DNA of 38,090 bases from a virus. Below, piece after piece: positions 31,655-38,090 of the stretch. The number at the start of each line of letters is the position of its first letter. The stretch's first letter is position 1. A program made the translations under genes and the position numbers. The notes beneath the pieces are model-generated. The model was given only the letters and a program-made list of their open reading frames with translations, had not been told where the DNA came from and did not search any database. The DNA is taken from positions 1 through 38,090 of IMG/VR virus record IMGVR_UViG_3300011115_000341. One strand, 5' to 3'.

Positions 31655-31957
31655 TTACTTGCCTTTCTTATTGCGTTGAGATATTGCCTTGGCTTTTGCT
31701 TTGGCATCCGACTTGGAGGATGCCCCCCACGCCTGTAAAGATAGTAGCAGTCTCGTTGGCTCACCATTAGGTTTGCGTTCAGGACCAGGCATACTTCCCA
31801 TTCGAGCAAGGAAAGAAGCACGACGAGGGTTGTCACCAGACTTAACAGGTGCTTTAAGATTCATACCTTGTGCTTTAGCAGACGCACGACCTTTGGCGTT
31901 CAAACCGCCAGCAGGGTTCTTGCCTTCTTTGCGTTGCCAAGCAGCGGTCTTAGCCAC
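31655..31957 (-). CDS. DUF6321-like small basic protein (100 aa)
   Basis: Matches a pattern I associate with DUF6321 phage proteins: AAWQRKEGKNPAGGLNAKGRASAKAQGMNLKAPV (4-38), GDNPRRASFLARMGSM (41-56), GPERKPNGEPTRLLLSLQAWG (58-78), and a basic C-terminal tail. Function is not known; it is usually found among structural genes. Overlaps the Cys-rich gene by 8 nt. Confidence 0.65.
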   Translation of the reverse strand: MAKTAAWQRKEGKNPAGGLNAKGRASAKAQGMNLKAPVKSGDNPRRASFLARMGSMPGPERKPNGEPTRLLLSLQAWGASSKSDAKAKAKAISQRNKKGK

Positions 31958-32339
31958 GAGTAATCGGACCGTTCATAACCCAAGCATCACAAGTACGATC
32001 ACCAGCACACTTGAAATCAAAGATTTCACAGTAACCCAAGTTGGCTTTAGCGATCACTTGCTTGGACATGTTGCCTGGCTCGTCACCTAAACCTTTTTCG
32101 ATACAAGACTTCATTTGCGGGGTTTGAATAAACGCAGCACAGTTTTTGCAACGTGAGTTTTTAGCCATCTCAGGGGTGGTATTAAACAAACTTGCTTTTT
32201 TGCGCCAAAAGTCGGTATTAGAAAACGCAGGGTCAAGCGGACCATAGTTTGCCTTGTCAACCGCAATTTTACGATTCTTCAAATTGATCGTGATGTTTTG
32301 GGTTGCTGGAGGACAACCGTTAATAAGTTTCTCAGCCAC
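31950..32339 (-). CDS. Cys-rich protein, possible iron-sulfur or zinc fold (129 aa)
   Basis: Contains CKNCAAFIQTPQMKSC and GYCEIFDFKCAGDRTCDAW, seven cysteines in the second half arranged like small high-potential iron-sulfur-type phage proteins (GYCE-w-f-c-RtCd-W). GTG start overlapping the upstream stop by 8 nt. The role is unknown; neighbours are basic structural-block proteins. Confidence 0.6.
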   Translation of the reverse strand: MAEKLINGCPPATQNITINLKNRKIAVDKANYGPLDPAFSNTDFWRKKASLFNTTPEMAKNSRCKNCAAFIQTPQMKSCIEKGLGDEPGNMSKQVIAKANLGYCEIFDFKCAGDRTCDAWVMNGPITRG

Positions 32340-32502
32340 GTTTTTTCTTTTGCTTCATTCCGGCTTCGCTCATCGCAATAGCAACAGCCTGCTTACGAGA
32401 TTTGACAACAGGACCCTTTTTGGAACCTGAATGCAGTTTGCCAGCACCAAATTCGGTCATAACTTTGCCAACCTTTTTCTGTGCTTTAGTCTTTTTCATC
32501 AT
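32332..32502 (-). CDS. DUF6496-like small basic protein (56 aa)
   Basis: Carries KVMTEFGAGKLHSGSKKGPVVKSRKQAVAIAMSEAG, the pattern of DUF6496 phage proteins, flanked by Lys-rich ends. ATG overlaps the glycosyltransferase stop (ATGA). Function unknown; probably DNA- or capsid-associated given charge and place. Confidence 0.65.
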   Translation of the reverse strand: MMKKTKAQKKVGKVMTEFGAGKLHSGSKKGPVVKSRKQAVAIAMSEAGMKQKKKRG

Positions 32503-33623
32503 ACCAAAACTCCTGCTTTAAGTAGTACGTCGCGCACATTTAAGACTACACGATGTTTTATTCCTGGCAATAGTTCCACATGGTGTCCGCCGATGCTGGC
32601 TTGTATCCGTTTGGATACCTCAATCTCGCACATAGGTTCAAACGGTTTCCATGTTCCAGTGGATCGGTTGGTGGTTGGTTGCACGATTTGTAGCAACTGG
32701 TCGGCTGCTGTGTTCCAGTTGAACGCTGCTGTTTGTGGGGCTGTCAGGACTGCCTGACGACGGTACTTGTCACGCTTGTTGTATAGGTCTTTGATAGCTT
32801 CGGCAAGTGCTTCTGCGTCAGGTTCATCCCAGTCACCCATGTTCTTCCATTCACCTTTGCCAGTGGGAACACTGGTTGTGGGTATGCGATGGGTGGCAAG
32901 ATCAGCGAACTCTCGATGCCCATGAGCGTTAGACAGAATTGTTGGGATGCCAGCAGAAATAGCCTGTAATGGCATTAGCCCAAATCCTTCGCCACGGGAC
33001 ACCGACACAAACCCATCCATAGAACAAACCAAATCACGTTCCTGTTCAACAGTTAACCATTCACGATGAAACACCACATTCGGGTAATCCAAATCTTTTG
33101 GTGCAGACAGATGAGGTGGCACAATCTTAATGTGCAGTTCAGCGTCAGGTAGTTGCAACTTGTTGAACACTTCCAGCACCACATCTAAACCTTTGCGATA
33201 CCACTCCGAACCACCACACATGATCCGAAACTTGCCATCAGGTTTATCCTCAGACGGACACCAAACTTCACGATCCACACCCAACGGAATCATGTGAACA
33301 TTGTTGTGGAACTGGGAAAACAAATCAAAGTTGTGCATAGACGGAACAATTACTGTTTCAATCAAAGGCATATATTCATAGAACTCTGGTGGCAACCAGT
33401 TCGTTTCCCACATGGTCAACACCGATACCCGTTGATCATCAAACCAGCCTGTAATCAGATTGGGGCGTAACGCAAACACCACAGTTTCGGCACGGTCATC
33501 AAGTGTTACCTTTTCCGATAACGCTGTCTTTAACCCTTGTACCATTTTCCCGTAACCAATATGCGGGATGTTTACGCCTTCAACACTTAAAAGTCGGGAA
33601 GTATCCCTGATTCTGCCTGCCAT
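32499..33623 (-). CDS. GT-B (GT4-like) glycosyltransferase
   Basis: 374 residues with a GT-B layout: IPLGVDREVWCP (112-123), WYRKGLDVVLEVF (141-153) and the donor-site motif SRGEGFGLMPLQAISAGIPTI (209-229), where E212 is kept and the second acidic residue of the E-x7-E pattern is Q220. The C-terminal 70 residues (after about 305) look like an added small beta domain. Transfers a sugar from a nucleotide donor. In the middle of the tail block it is more likely to modify virion proteins (the Thr-rich fibres are good candidates) than DNA; this is inference. Confidence 0.8.
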   Translation of the reverse strand: MAGRIRDTSRLLSVEGVNIPHIGYGKMVQGLKTALSEKVTLDDRAETVVFALRPNLITGWFDDQRVSVLTMWETNWLPPEFYEYMPLIETVIVPSMHNFDLFSQFHNNVHMIPLGVDREVWCPSEDKPDGKFRIMCGGSEWYRKGLDVVLEVFNKLQLPDAELHIKIVPPHLSAPKDLDYPNVVFHREWLTVEQERDLVCSMDGFVSVSRGEGFGLMPLQAISAGIPTILSNAHGHREFADLATHRIPTTSVPTGKGEWKNMGDWDEPDAEALAEAIKDLYNKRDKYRRQAVLTAPQTAAFNWNTAADQLLQIVQPTTNRSTGTWKPFEPMCEIEVSKRIQASIGGHHVELLPGIKHRVVLNVRDVLLKAGVLV

Positions 33624-33871
33624 TTTTCTGTTGCTCTCGCTTCCACGTTTGCAGCACCATCAATCATTCTTGGTTGGATACCGTCTTGACGTAATCGTTT
33701 GTATGCGTCTAAGTCCTTTTCTAGCACACGATCCTTTTGCGCGATGGTTGCTGACCGTGATGACCCTGTACGGGTGGGCATAAGTTCTGCGCTAAATCCG
33801 ACTGCTGATACTTTGCATCCGAAACAACCCTCAACATCCAGGTCAGGATGTGTCTCTTGATGTTTGATCAC
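33587..33871 (-). CDS. Small unknown protein (94 aa)
   Basis: ATG overlaps the upstream stop (ATGA). Starts with HPDLDVEGCFGCKVSAVGFSAE, including a C-x2-C pair, then a charged helix (RVLEKDLDAYKRLRQDGIQPRMIDGAANVEARA). The pattern looks conserved among actinophage structural blocks, but I cannot name it. Overlaps the glycosyltransferase start by 37 nt. Confidence 0.55.
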   Translation of the reverse strand: MIKHQETHPDLDVEGCFGCKVSAVGFSAELMPTRTGSSRSATIAQKDRVLEKDLDAYKRLRQDGIQPRMIDGAANVEARATEKWQAESGILPDF

Positions 33872-34164
33872 GATATGTACGCCCCGTATCCTGCTGCTGT
33901 TAATGATGCTACCTCAGCGGCAGTCACCTCAATGTCATGCCCACCGTAGTACACCTTGATTACTGTTGACATGTTAGATGGTTGGTTCTCTGTGTATGAC
34001 AAGTCGGTTAGTTGAAACACATTTCGACCACGCGCTGTTGGCGCACGATGTCGGGCCAGTCTATTAGCAAGCCGTTGTTCCTCAGATAGACGGTTTCCTT
34101 TAACATCAAAGTCAGCTAAGAGTGGTGTCACATAATTGTCGGTTGGTGTACGAAATATTGCCAT
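33868..34164 (-). CDS. Small paralogue of the repeat fibre C-terminal module (98 aa)
   Basis: This protein is a stand-alone copy of the last 75 or so residues of the upstream 274-aa fibre: RLARHRAPTARGRNVFQLTDLSYT against RLGSYIKSNVRARNLYKLTDDSYT, and VIKVYYGGHDIEVTAAEVASLTAAGYGAYI against VKKVWYGGRDHFLTAAEQAELTADGYGAYI. The module probably docks a fibre or forms a small cap. It follows the fibre gene without a gap. Confidence 0.65.
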   Translation of the reverse strand: MAIFRTPTDNYVTPLLADFDVKGNRLSEEQRLANRLARHRAPTARGRNVFQLTDLSYTENQPSNMSTVIKVYYGGHDIEVTAAEVASLTAAGYGAYIS

Positions 34165-34988
34165 CAGGTTATGTATGCTCCGTATCCGTCTGCTGTGAGT
34201 TCTGCTTGTTCTGCTGCTGTCAAGAAGTGGTCACGCCCACCATACCAAACCTTTTTTACTTGACCTAGATCACGTTGGTCAACAATGGTGTAACTGTCAT
34301 CTGTCAGCTTGTAAAGGTTTCTTGCTCGAACATTACTTTTGATGTAGGAACCTAACCGGTTGGCTGCGTCTTTGTCGTTGAAGTATCCGCCAACATATTG
34401 GTAGGTGTATGGGACACGGAAAATGTGGGATTTGACCCATTCTGCTGGTACATAGTCACCTACACCTGTGCCCGTGCAGGCTCTAAACAATTCTCTTGCA
34501 CTAACCGTAGTTGATGTTCCCTCGCCCGAACCCGACGCAGTACGGAAGCGAGTGATGACCCGTGTCGCTGTTTGTGTGCCTGTGCCTGAGCCTGTAGCAG
34601 TGCGTGGTGCAACATGAAGTCCGAGTGTAGTGGATGTTCCTGTGCCTGCTCCTGTGGCTGCACGAAGTTTGACAATGACACGGTTGGCGGTTTGTGTTCC
34701 TGCGCCTGAGCCTGTGGCTGTTCTGACAGGGTTGATGTTCCATATGGCGGTGTCTGCGGCTGTGACTGTTCCTGAGCCGTATCCTGTACGAAGTACGCCG
34801 TGGACAATGGTGTTGTTGGATGTTCCTGTGCCTGAGCCTGTTGCAGTGCGTGGAGCAACATGAAGTCCTGTTGCTGTACCTGAACCTACGCCAGAACCAG
34901 TGGCGGCTACAGTGAATAGAGCCGTTCCGTTGTATGTGAGGTTGCTGGCGTTGTAAACAAAACTAGAGTTGTTGTATGCGGTAGCCAT
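34164..34988 (-). CDS. Repeat fibre protein with 20-residue beta-repeats (274 aa)
   Basis: Residues 27-178 consist of seven or eight repeats of about 20 residues around the unit RTATGSGTGT; the Arg that starts each unit falls at positions 47, 67, 89, 109, 129, 149 and 169. This regularity predicts a beta-solenoid or triple-stranded fibre shaft. The C-terminal domain (about 183-274) carries the KVWYGG...LTADGYGAYI module shared with the next gene. Probable tail fibre or spike. Confidence 0.7.
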   Translation of the reverse strand: MATAYNNSSFVYNASNLTYNGTALFTVAATGSGVGSGTATGLHVAPRTATGSGTGTSNNTIVHGVLRTGYGSGTVTAADTAIWNINPVRTATGSGAGTQTANRVIVKLRAATGAGTGTSTTLGLHVAPRTATGSGTGTQTATRVITRFRTASGSGEGTSTTVSARELFRACTGTGVGDYVPAEWVKSHIFRVPYTYQYVGGYFNDKDAANRLGSYIKSNVRARNLYKLTDDSYTIVDQRDLGQVKKVWYGGRDHFLTAAEQAELTADGYGAYIT

Positions 34989-34999
34989 TTGCTACCTAC

Positions 35000-36046
35000 C
35001 TAAAAGTAAGCAACAACATATATGACACCTGAACCGCCTGCACCACCCGCAACAGTACCGTTATTACCGCCTGCACCACCCGCACCTACTCCATATGCGT
35101 ATGTTGCTCCAGGGGATGTAATAATACAATCGACATATCCGCCTGCACCACCACCACCAGCAGCATAAGTTTGCAAACCATTTGAACCGCCTGCACCACC
35201 ACCACCACCACCCGTATTGGTTTTTCCTGCAAAACCACCCGTATAATTAGAACCACCTACACCCCTACCACCACCACCCAACGCAGAAGAACCACCGTTG
35301 CCAGCCATGTAGTCGCCGATACCCGCAGGGGCTGCCGCACAACCACCGTCACCACCAGAAATTGCAAGACCAGAAGCACCCGTAACTATTGTTGCACCAC
35401 CACCAGCACCACCACCATCGTTTACAACGCCACCCGAACCACCATTAGCGGTACCCGTACCAAAGGTTGTATTTCCACCAGCAGAACCAGCAGGCGTACC
35501 AGTATTAAATGGTGCGGCACCACCTCCACCGCCGCCAACCATTTTCAAAGATAGCCACCTTGCACCAGATGGAACAGTGTAAGTTCCGCTACCACTTGTA
35601 TAAACAGTTATTTGAGGCACCACGTTAATAACAGCCGTAGTTACAAATGCTGTAGTAGCAACAGCAGTTGTATTATTTCCAGCACTCTGTGTCGTAGCAA
35701 TAGTCCCAGTCGGGAGAGTTGGTGTGCCAGTAAAAGTTGGAGAAGCCAAGTTTGCTTTGAGATTATCTGCCGTAGTTACAAATGCTGTAGTAGCAATCTT
35801 TGTTGTACTATCACCAGCGGTTTGAGTAGTAGCAATAGTTCCAGTAGGAAGCGTTGGTGTACCAGTAAAGGTTGGGCTAGCCAACTTTGCCAACACAGGT
35901 GCAGCAGTAGTACCTATAGCCGCTTCAATAGCCTCAACAGCATCGTTAACGTTTGCGTGTTGAGCAGCATGGTCGGGACTATTAAGCCCATCCGTAGAAA
36001 GCGGATTAGTCAACGCATCAATAGAAGTAGGAAAATTTGTTGCCAT
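35000..36046 (-). CDS. Glycine-rich tail fibre protein (348 aa)
   Basis: N-terminal attachment-like segment (NSPDHAAQHANVNDAVEAIEAAIGT, 22-46), two tandem 44-residue repeats of LASPTFTGTPTLPTGTIATT...TTAFVTTA (about 55-94 and 99-138), a linker (TVYTSGSGTYTVPSGARW), and a C-terminal Gly-rich adhesin domain from about 170 with runs of 5-6 Gly. The organisation is that of a receptor-binding fibre. ATG 36046 has AGGAAGG upstream. Confidence 0.75.
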   Translation of the reverse strand: MATNFPTSIDALTNPLSTDGLNSPDHAAQHANVNDAVEAIEAAIGTTAAPVLAKLASPTFTGTPTLPTGTIATTQTAGDSTTKIATTAFVTTADNLKANLASPTFTGTPTLPTGTIATTQSAGNNTTAVATTAFVTTAVINVVPQITVYTSGSGTYTVPSGARWLSLKMVGGGGGGAAPFNTGTPAGSAGGNTTFGTGTANGGSGGVVNDGGGAGGGATIVTGASGLAISGGDGGCAAAPAGIGDYMAGNGGSSALGGGGRGVGGSNYTGGFAGKTNTGGGGGGAGGSNGLQTYAAGGGGAGGYVDCIITSPGATYAYGVGAGGAGGNNGTVAGGAGGSGVIYVVAYF

Positions 36047-36060
36047 TAAAGGCTACCTTC

Positions 36061-36429
36061 CTAATCGAGTGACAGCGTGAGAGAAGTGATTTGAAAAGTA
36101 TCGCCAGCGGTTACAGCCGCAGAAGTAGCCAAAGCACCAGTCCACAAACAGTTACCTGCAGTAGAAGCATCCCACATAGACCAATGCGTATACGTTTCCG
36201 TAGTTGAAACGTTAGTCCACTCAATGGTTGCTGAAGTAGCAATCGAACCCGACGCTGCAGTAGCCCAAGCAGCAGACTTACGTGTGGTTTCTGTAGCAGC
36301 AGAAGTCGTACCAGCCTCACCAGCATCAGCAGTATGCAACTTCACATACACAGTCGTTGGCATAGTCCACGCGGTCTTACCCGTGGTGTGCTCCAAAATC
36401 TTTAATTCTGCATAGTTAGAAATAGACAT
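36061..36429 (-). CDS. Phage tail fibre-type small structural protein (122 aa)
   Basis: Begins NYAELKILEHTTGKTAWTMPTTVYVKLHTADAGEAG and continues as a beta-rich domain (SATIEWTNVSTTETYTHWSMWDASTAGNCLWTGAL), a pattern common in small fibre-associated proteins of environmental tailed phages. First gene after the terminator, preceded by GAAAGG and a possible promoter. Structural role probable. Confidence 0.65.
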   Translation of the reverse strand: MSISNYAELKILEHTTGKTAWTMPTTVYVKLHTADAGEAGTTSAATETTRKSAAWATAASGSIATSATIEWTNVSTTETYTHWSMWDASTAGNCLWTGALATSAAVTAGDTFQITSLTLSLD

Positions 36430-36449
36430 ACAAACCTTTCGACAAAAAC

Positions 36450-36455
36450 ATCATA
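36450..36455 (-). promoter_or_regulatory. -10-like TATGAT after the terminator
   Basis: GGTGTATGAT on the minus strand matches the terminase promoter -10 context. No -35 box is visible because the terminator stem lies there; if active it would depend on the extended motif or an activator, and would restart transcription for the tail block. Confidence 0.35.
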
Positions 36456-36463
36456 CACCAAAC

Positions 36464-36511
36464 AAAAAAGTGGGGCGGCACCAAGGTCGAGGGGAACCTG
36501 GGCCGCCCCAC
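36464..36511 (-). terminator. Rho-independent terminator after the major capsid gene
   Basis: GTGGGGCGGC and GCCGCCCCAC (36470-36479 with 36502-36511) form a 10-bp stem, with a partly paired inner CCAGGT...ACCTTGG, followed by six T residues on the minus strand (36464-36469). It separates the highly expressed capsid genes from the tail block. The only classical terminator found. Confidence 0.92.
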
Positions 36512-36536
36512 ACTTTGTGGGACTAACTCAACCTAA

Positions 36537-37505
36537 TTAGGCTGCGTTTGCACCAATGCTTGATGCGCCTTCAATGCGACGCAACGAGGCTTCGCGGAAG
36601 CGACCGTAGCCACCCAACCAGTACCAACCGATTGGATTGAAACGCATGAGCGAATCAACCACAGGTCCACGAACAACCTTTGGAACAACACCGTTGCCAT
36701 CGATTGCTGAGTAAGCCTTAGCCAAAGCCTGACGGCCCATGATCAAGGTGCTGTAAACGTCAATCGTTCCAGTTGTGCTGGTTCCGTTTGATGCGTTGGC
36801 TGATAGTGGTGCGCGTGGTGTCTCAATGAAACGAACCGACTCAAAAGTGCCGATTTCGCCGTTGTAGATGTTTGCGGTGTCCACGTTGATATGAGGTGCA
36901 TTCCATGCAGCGTTTCCGGTTTCCTTGCGGAGATCGTACGAAACGTCTGGGTGAATGTAACCCATGTAGTAACCGTTGAAAGTTGCTACGTTTGCTGTGC
37001 GCAACGCGGCAGTTTGCTTACGGATGTCGTTTGCTGTCAAGATGGCATCAGCCTTAACTGTTACCGTGCTTGTTGGAACTGCTGCACCACCCGTAGCGTA
37101 AGCCACGTTTGTGCCTGCACCCAAAACTGCTTGAACAACCGTGTCAATGCTGCTACCAGCGTTGTAACCGATGAGGTTTGCTGCTGTTGCATCAACATCC
37201 AAGAATGCTGTTCCACGGAGTTTTGCAGTTGTAGCAACAGTGTTGCCGTATTCTGCAAGAGTTACCGTTACTTGTGCATCGCCCATTGTTGCAGGGGTGA
37301 GGTCAGCAGTTTCGCTGAGGGTTGATGTTGCCACTGACAGTTCGTTGAAGATGGTGAAAATCACCGACGAACCAGGCATAGCCTGATTGGTTGCTTGAAC
37401 GTCTGCTGCTTGGTCGAACAAGAGTTCTGAACGGAGAGCGAAATACGCCAACCGATCATACGCCGCCTGGTCAACTGATACTGAGCTTTGTTGTGTAATA
37501 GCCAC
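36537..37505 (-). CDS. Major capsid protein, N4-gp56 type (HK97 fold)
   Basis: 322 residues showing the N4-gp56 pattern: AAYDRLAYFALRSELLFDQ near the N terminus, VTVTLAEYGNTVATTAKL (about 78-95), NLIGYNAGSSIDTVVQAVLGAGTNVAYA (about 109-136), ANDIRKQTAALRTANV, YYMGYIHPDVSYDLRKETGNAAW and IYNGEIGTFESVRFIETPRAPL. It forms the icosahedral shell. GTG start with AAAGGA upstream; followed by a strong terminator, as expected for a very abundant protein. Confidence 0.85.
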   Translation of the reverse strand: MAITQQSSVSVDQAAYDRLAYFALRSELLFDQAADVQATNQAMPGSSVIFTIFNELSVATSTLSETADLTPATMGDAQVTVTLAEYGNTVATTAKLRGTAFLDVDATAANLIGYNAGSSIDTVVQAVLGAGTNVAYATGGAAVPTSTVTVKADAILTANDIRKQTAALRTANVATFNGYYMGYIHPDVSYDLRKETGNAAWNAPHINVDTANIYNGEIGTFESVRFIETPRAPLSANASNGTSTTGTIDVYSTLIMGRQALAKAYSAIDGNGVVPKVVRGPVVDSLMRFNPIGWYWLGGYGRFREASLRRIEGASSIGANAA

Positions 37506-37556
37506 TATGTTTCCTTTGGGATAGCCCCAAAAGGTAGTGCGCCTACTGGGGAGTGA

Positions 37557-38006
37557 TTAGTATTTTTCTGCTTCTGCTCTTGCCTGAGCCAGCAAAGCCA
37601 TCACTTCATCTGCGGATTTGGCACTGTTAATACGTTGCGAATAGTCAACCGGAACATCACTTGTCTCGCCTGCACGACTGGCCTGAGCCACCCGATTCCA
37701 TGCTTGCTCTTCAGCAACCACTTCTTTTTTCTGTGAAGGTATGAGACTTGCTTCTTCGGCTGCTGCACGGATTGCTTCGGCTGTAATCTCACCGTCGTAG
37801 CCTTTAACGAACCATTTGGCTGCTGCTGAATCAGGATCAACTCCTGCTTTAACAAACGCCAACTCTCGTTTAGCTGCTTCGGCTTCTTTGGCTTGCGCCT
37901 CTAGAGCCTTATTCCGATCCTCCAACTCGCGCATTCTGGCGCGGACTGGATTCCGTGTCGCTTGGTCTTGTGCTTCATCCTCAAACTCGAAGTCTGACTC
38001 TGACAT
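37557..38006 (-). CDS. Capsid scaffold-like protein (149 aa)
   Basis: Acidic, highly helical protein: acidic N terminus (SESDFEFEDEAQDQA), a coiled-coil (RARMRELEDRNKALEAQAKEAEAAKRELAFVKAG, about 23-56) and a charged C-terminal half. Size, charge and its place directly before the capsid gene fit a scaffolding protein. ATG 38006 has AAGGAG 6 nt upstream. The 5' end is duplicated at 1..43 by the assembly overlap. Confidence 0.7.
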   Translation of the reverse strand: MSESDFEFEDEAQDQATRNPVRARMRELEDRNKALEAQAKEAEAAKRELAFVKAGVDPDSAAAKWFVKGYDGEITAEAIRAAAEEASLIPSQKKEVVAEEQAWNRVAQASRAGETSDVPVDYSQRINSAKSADEVMALLAQARAEAEKY

Positions 38007-38090
38007 GACCCACTCCTTCTGCCCACACTCTGACCGGAGGGTTCAGAATGGCTGCAAATCTCACCCCTTTTAACGCATCGAAGACGGGGG
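37964..38090. repeat. Terminal direct repeat, right copy
   Basis: Exact copy of bases 1-127; see that entry. It includes the start of the scaffold-like gene and part of its leader. Confidence 0.95.

Overview
This window is a complete or near-complete genome of a tailed bacteriophage, most likely a podovirus-like phage of an actinobacterium. The first 127 bases are repeated exactly as the last 127 bases. That is what a circular contig looks like when an assembler leaves a k-mer-sized overlap, so the true unit is probably a 37,963-bp circle. The host assignment rests on a WhiB-family protein (18221..18508, four Cys plus GVWGG) and on several genes whose promoter -10 box sits just upstream of the start codon (leaderless style). 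A freshwater or other environmental metagenome origin is a guess. No integrase, excisionase or CI-like repressor was seen, so a lytic lifestyle is likely. No DNA polymerase, helicase or primase was recognised, so DNA synthesis probably relies on the host.

Every supported protein gene lies on the minus strand, so the map reads from high to low coordinates and continues around the circle. Capsid block (38.0-36.5 kb): a scaffold-like protein and an N4-gp56-type major capsid protein, closed by the only classical stem-plus-T terminator (36464..36511). Tail and decoration block (36.4-27.0 kb): fibre proteins, a 20-residue-repeat fibre, a glycosyltransferase, four small basic or Cys-rich proteins, a head-tail adaptor candidate, a nozzle candidate and two further fibre or adhesin genes. 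Host-surface and lysis block (27.1-24.3 kb): a secreted PA14/Thr-rich/Pro-rich protein, two small holin-like membrane proteins, an M15 (VanY-like) endolysin and a third small membrane protein. DNA metabolism block (24.3-17.1 kb): a metallophosphoesterase, tiny ORFans, a YqaJ exonuclease, a single-strand annealing protein, a DNA adenine methyltransferase, a PD-(D/E)XK Holliday-junction resolvase, a secreted transglycosylase, WhiB, a G39P-like helicase-loader candidate and a winged-helix protein.

Early small-gene block (17.0-13.7 kb): about a dozen small overlapping genes that I mostly could not name, ending with a divergent sliding-clamp-like protein. They are served by two sister promoters (17021..17049 and 14946..14974) that share an ATAGGT motif. 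Each is followed by a translation-start hairpin with the Shine-Dalgarno sequence in its loop. Between 12.85 and 13.66 kb lies the only long gene-free stretch. It holds a candidate late promoter, inverted repeats, several potential hairpins and an abrupt strand-composition switch near 13.34 kb, and is the best candidate for an origin, packaging or regulatory region. Packaging and ejection block (12.8-0.2 kb): a terminase large subunit with an N-terminal helix-turn-helix, the portal, and four genes including a 1690-residue protein that I interpret as ejected virion proteins. A second late promoter (159..189) then restarts the capsid block.

Translational coupling is extreme: most genes overlap by ATGA or TAATG. 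Regulation appears concentrated in a few promoters, several embedded in the 3' end of the preceding gene. The most unusual features are the paired promoter plus start-hairpin units, a strong plus-strand promoter followed by a hairpin in a phage with no plus-strand gene, a shared inverted-repeat operator in the late promoters, the gene-free region, and the phage-encoded secreted PA14 protein.
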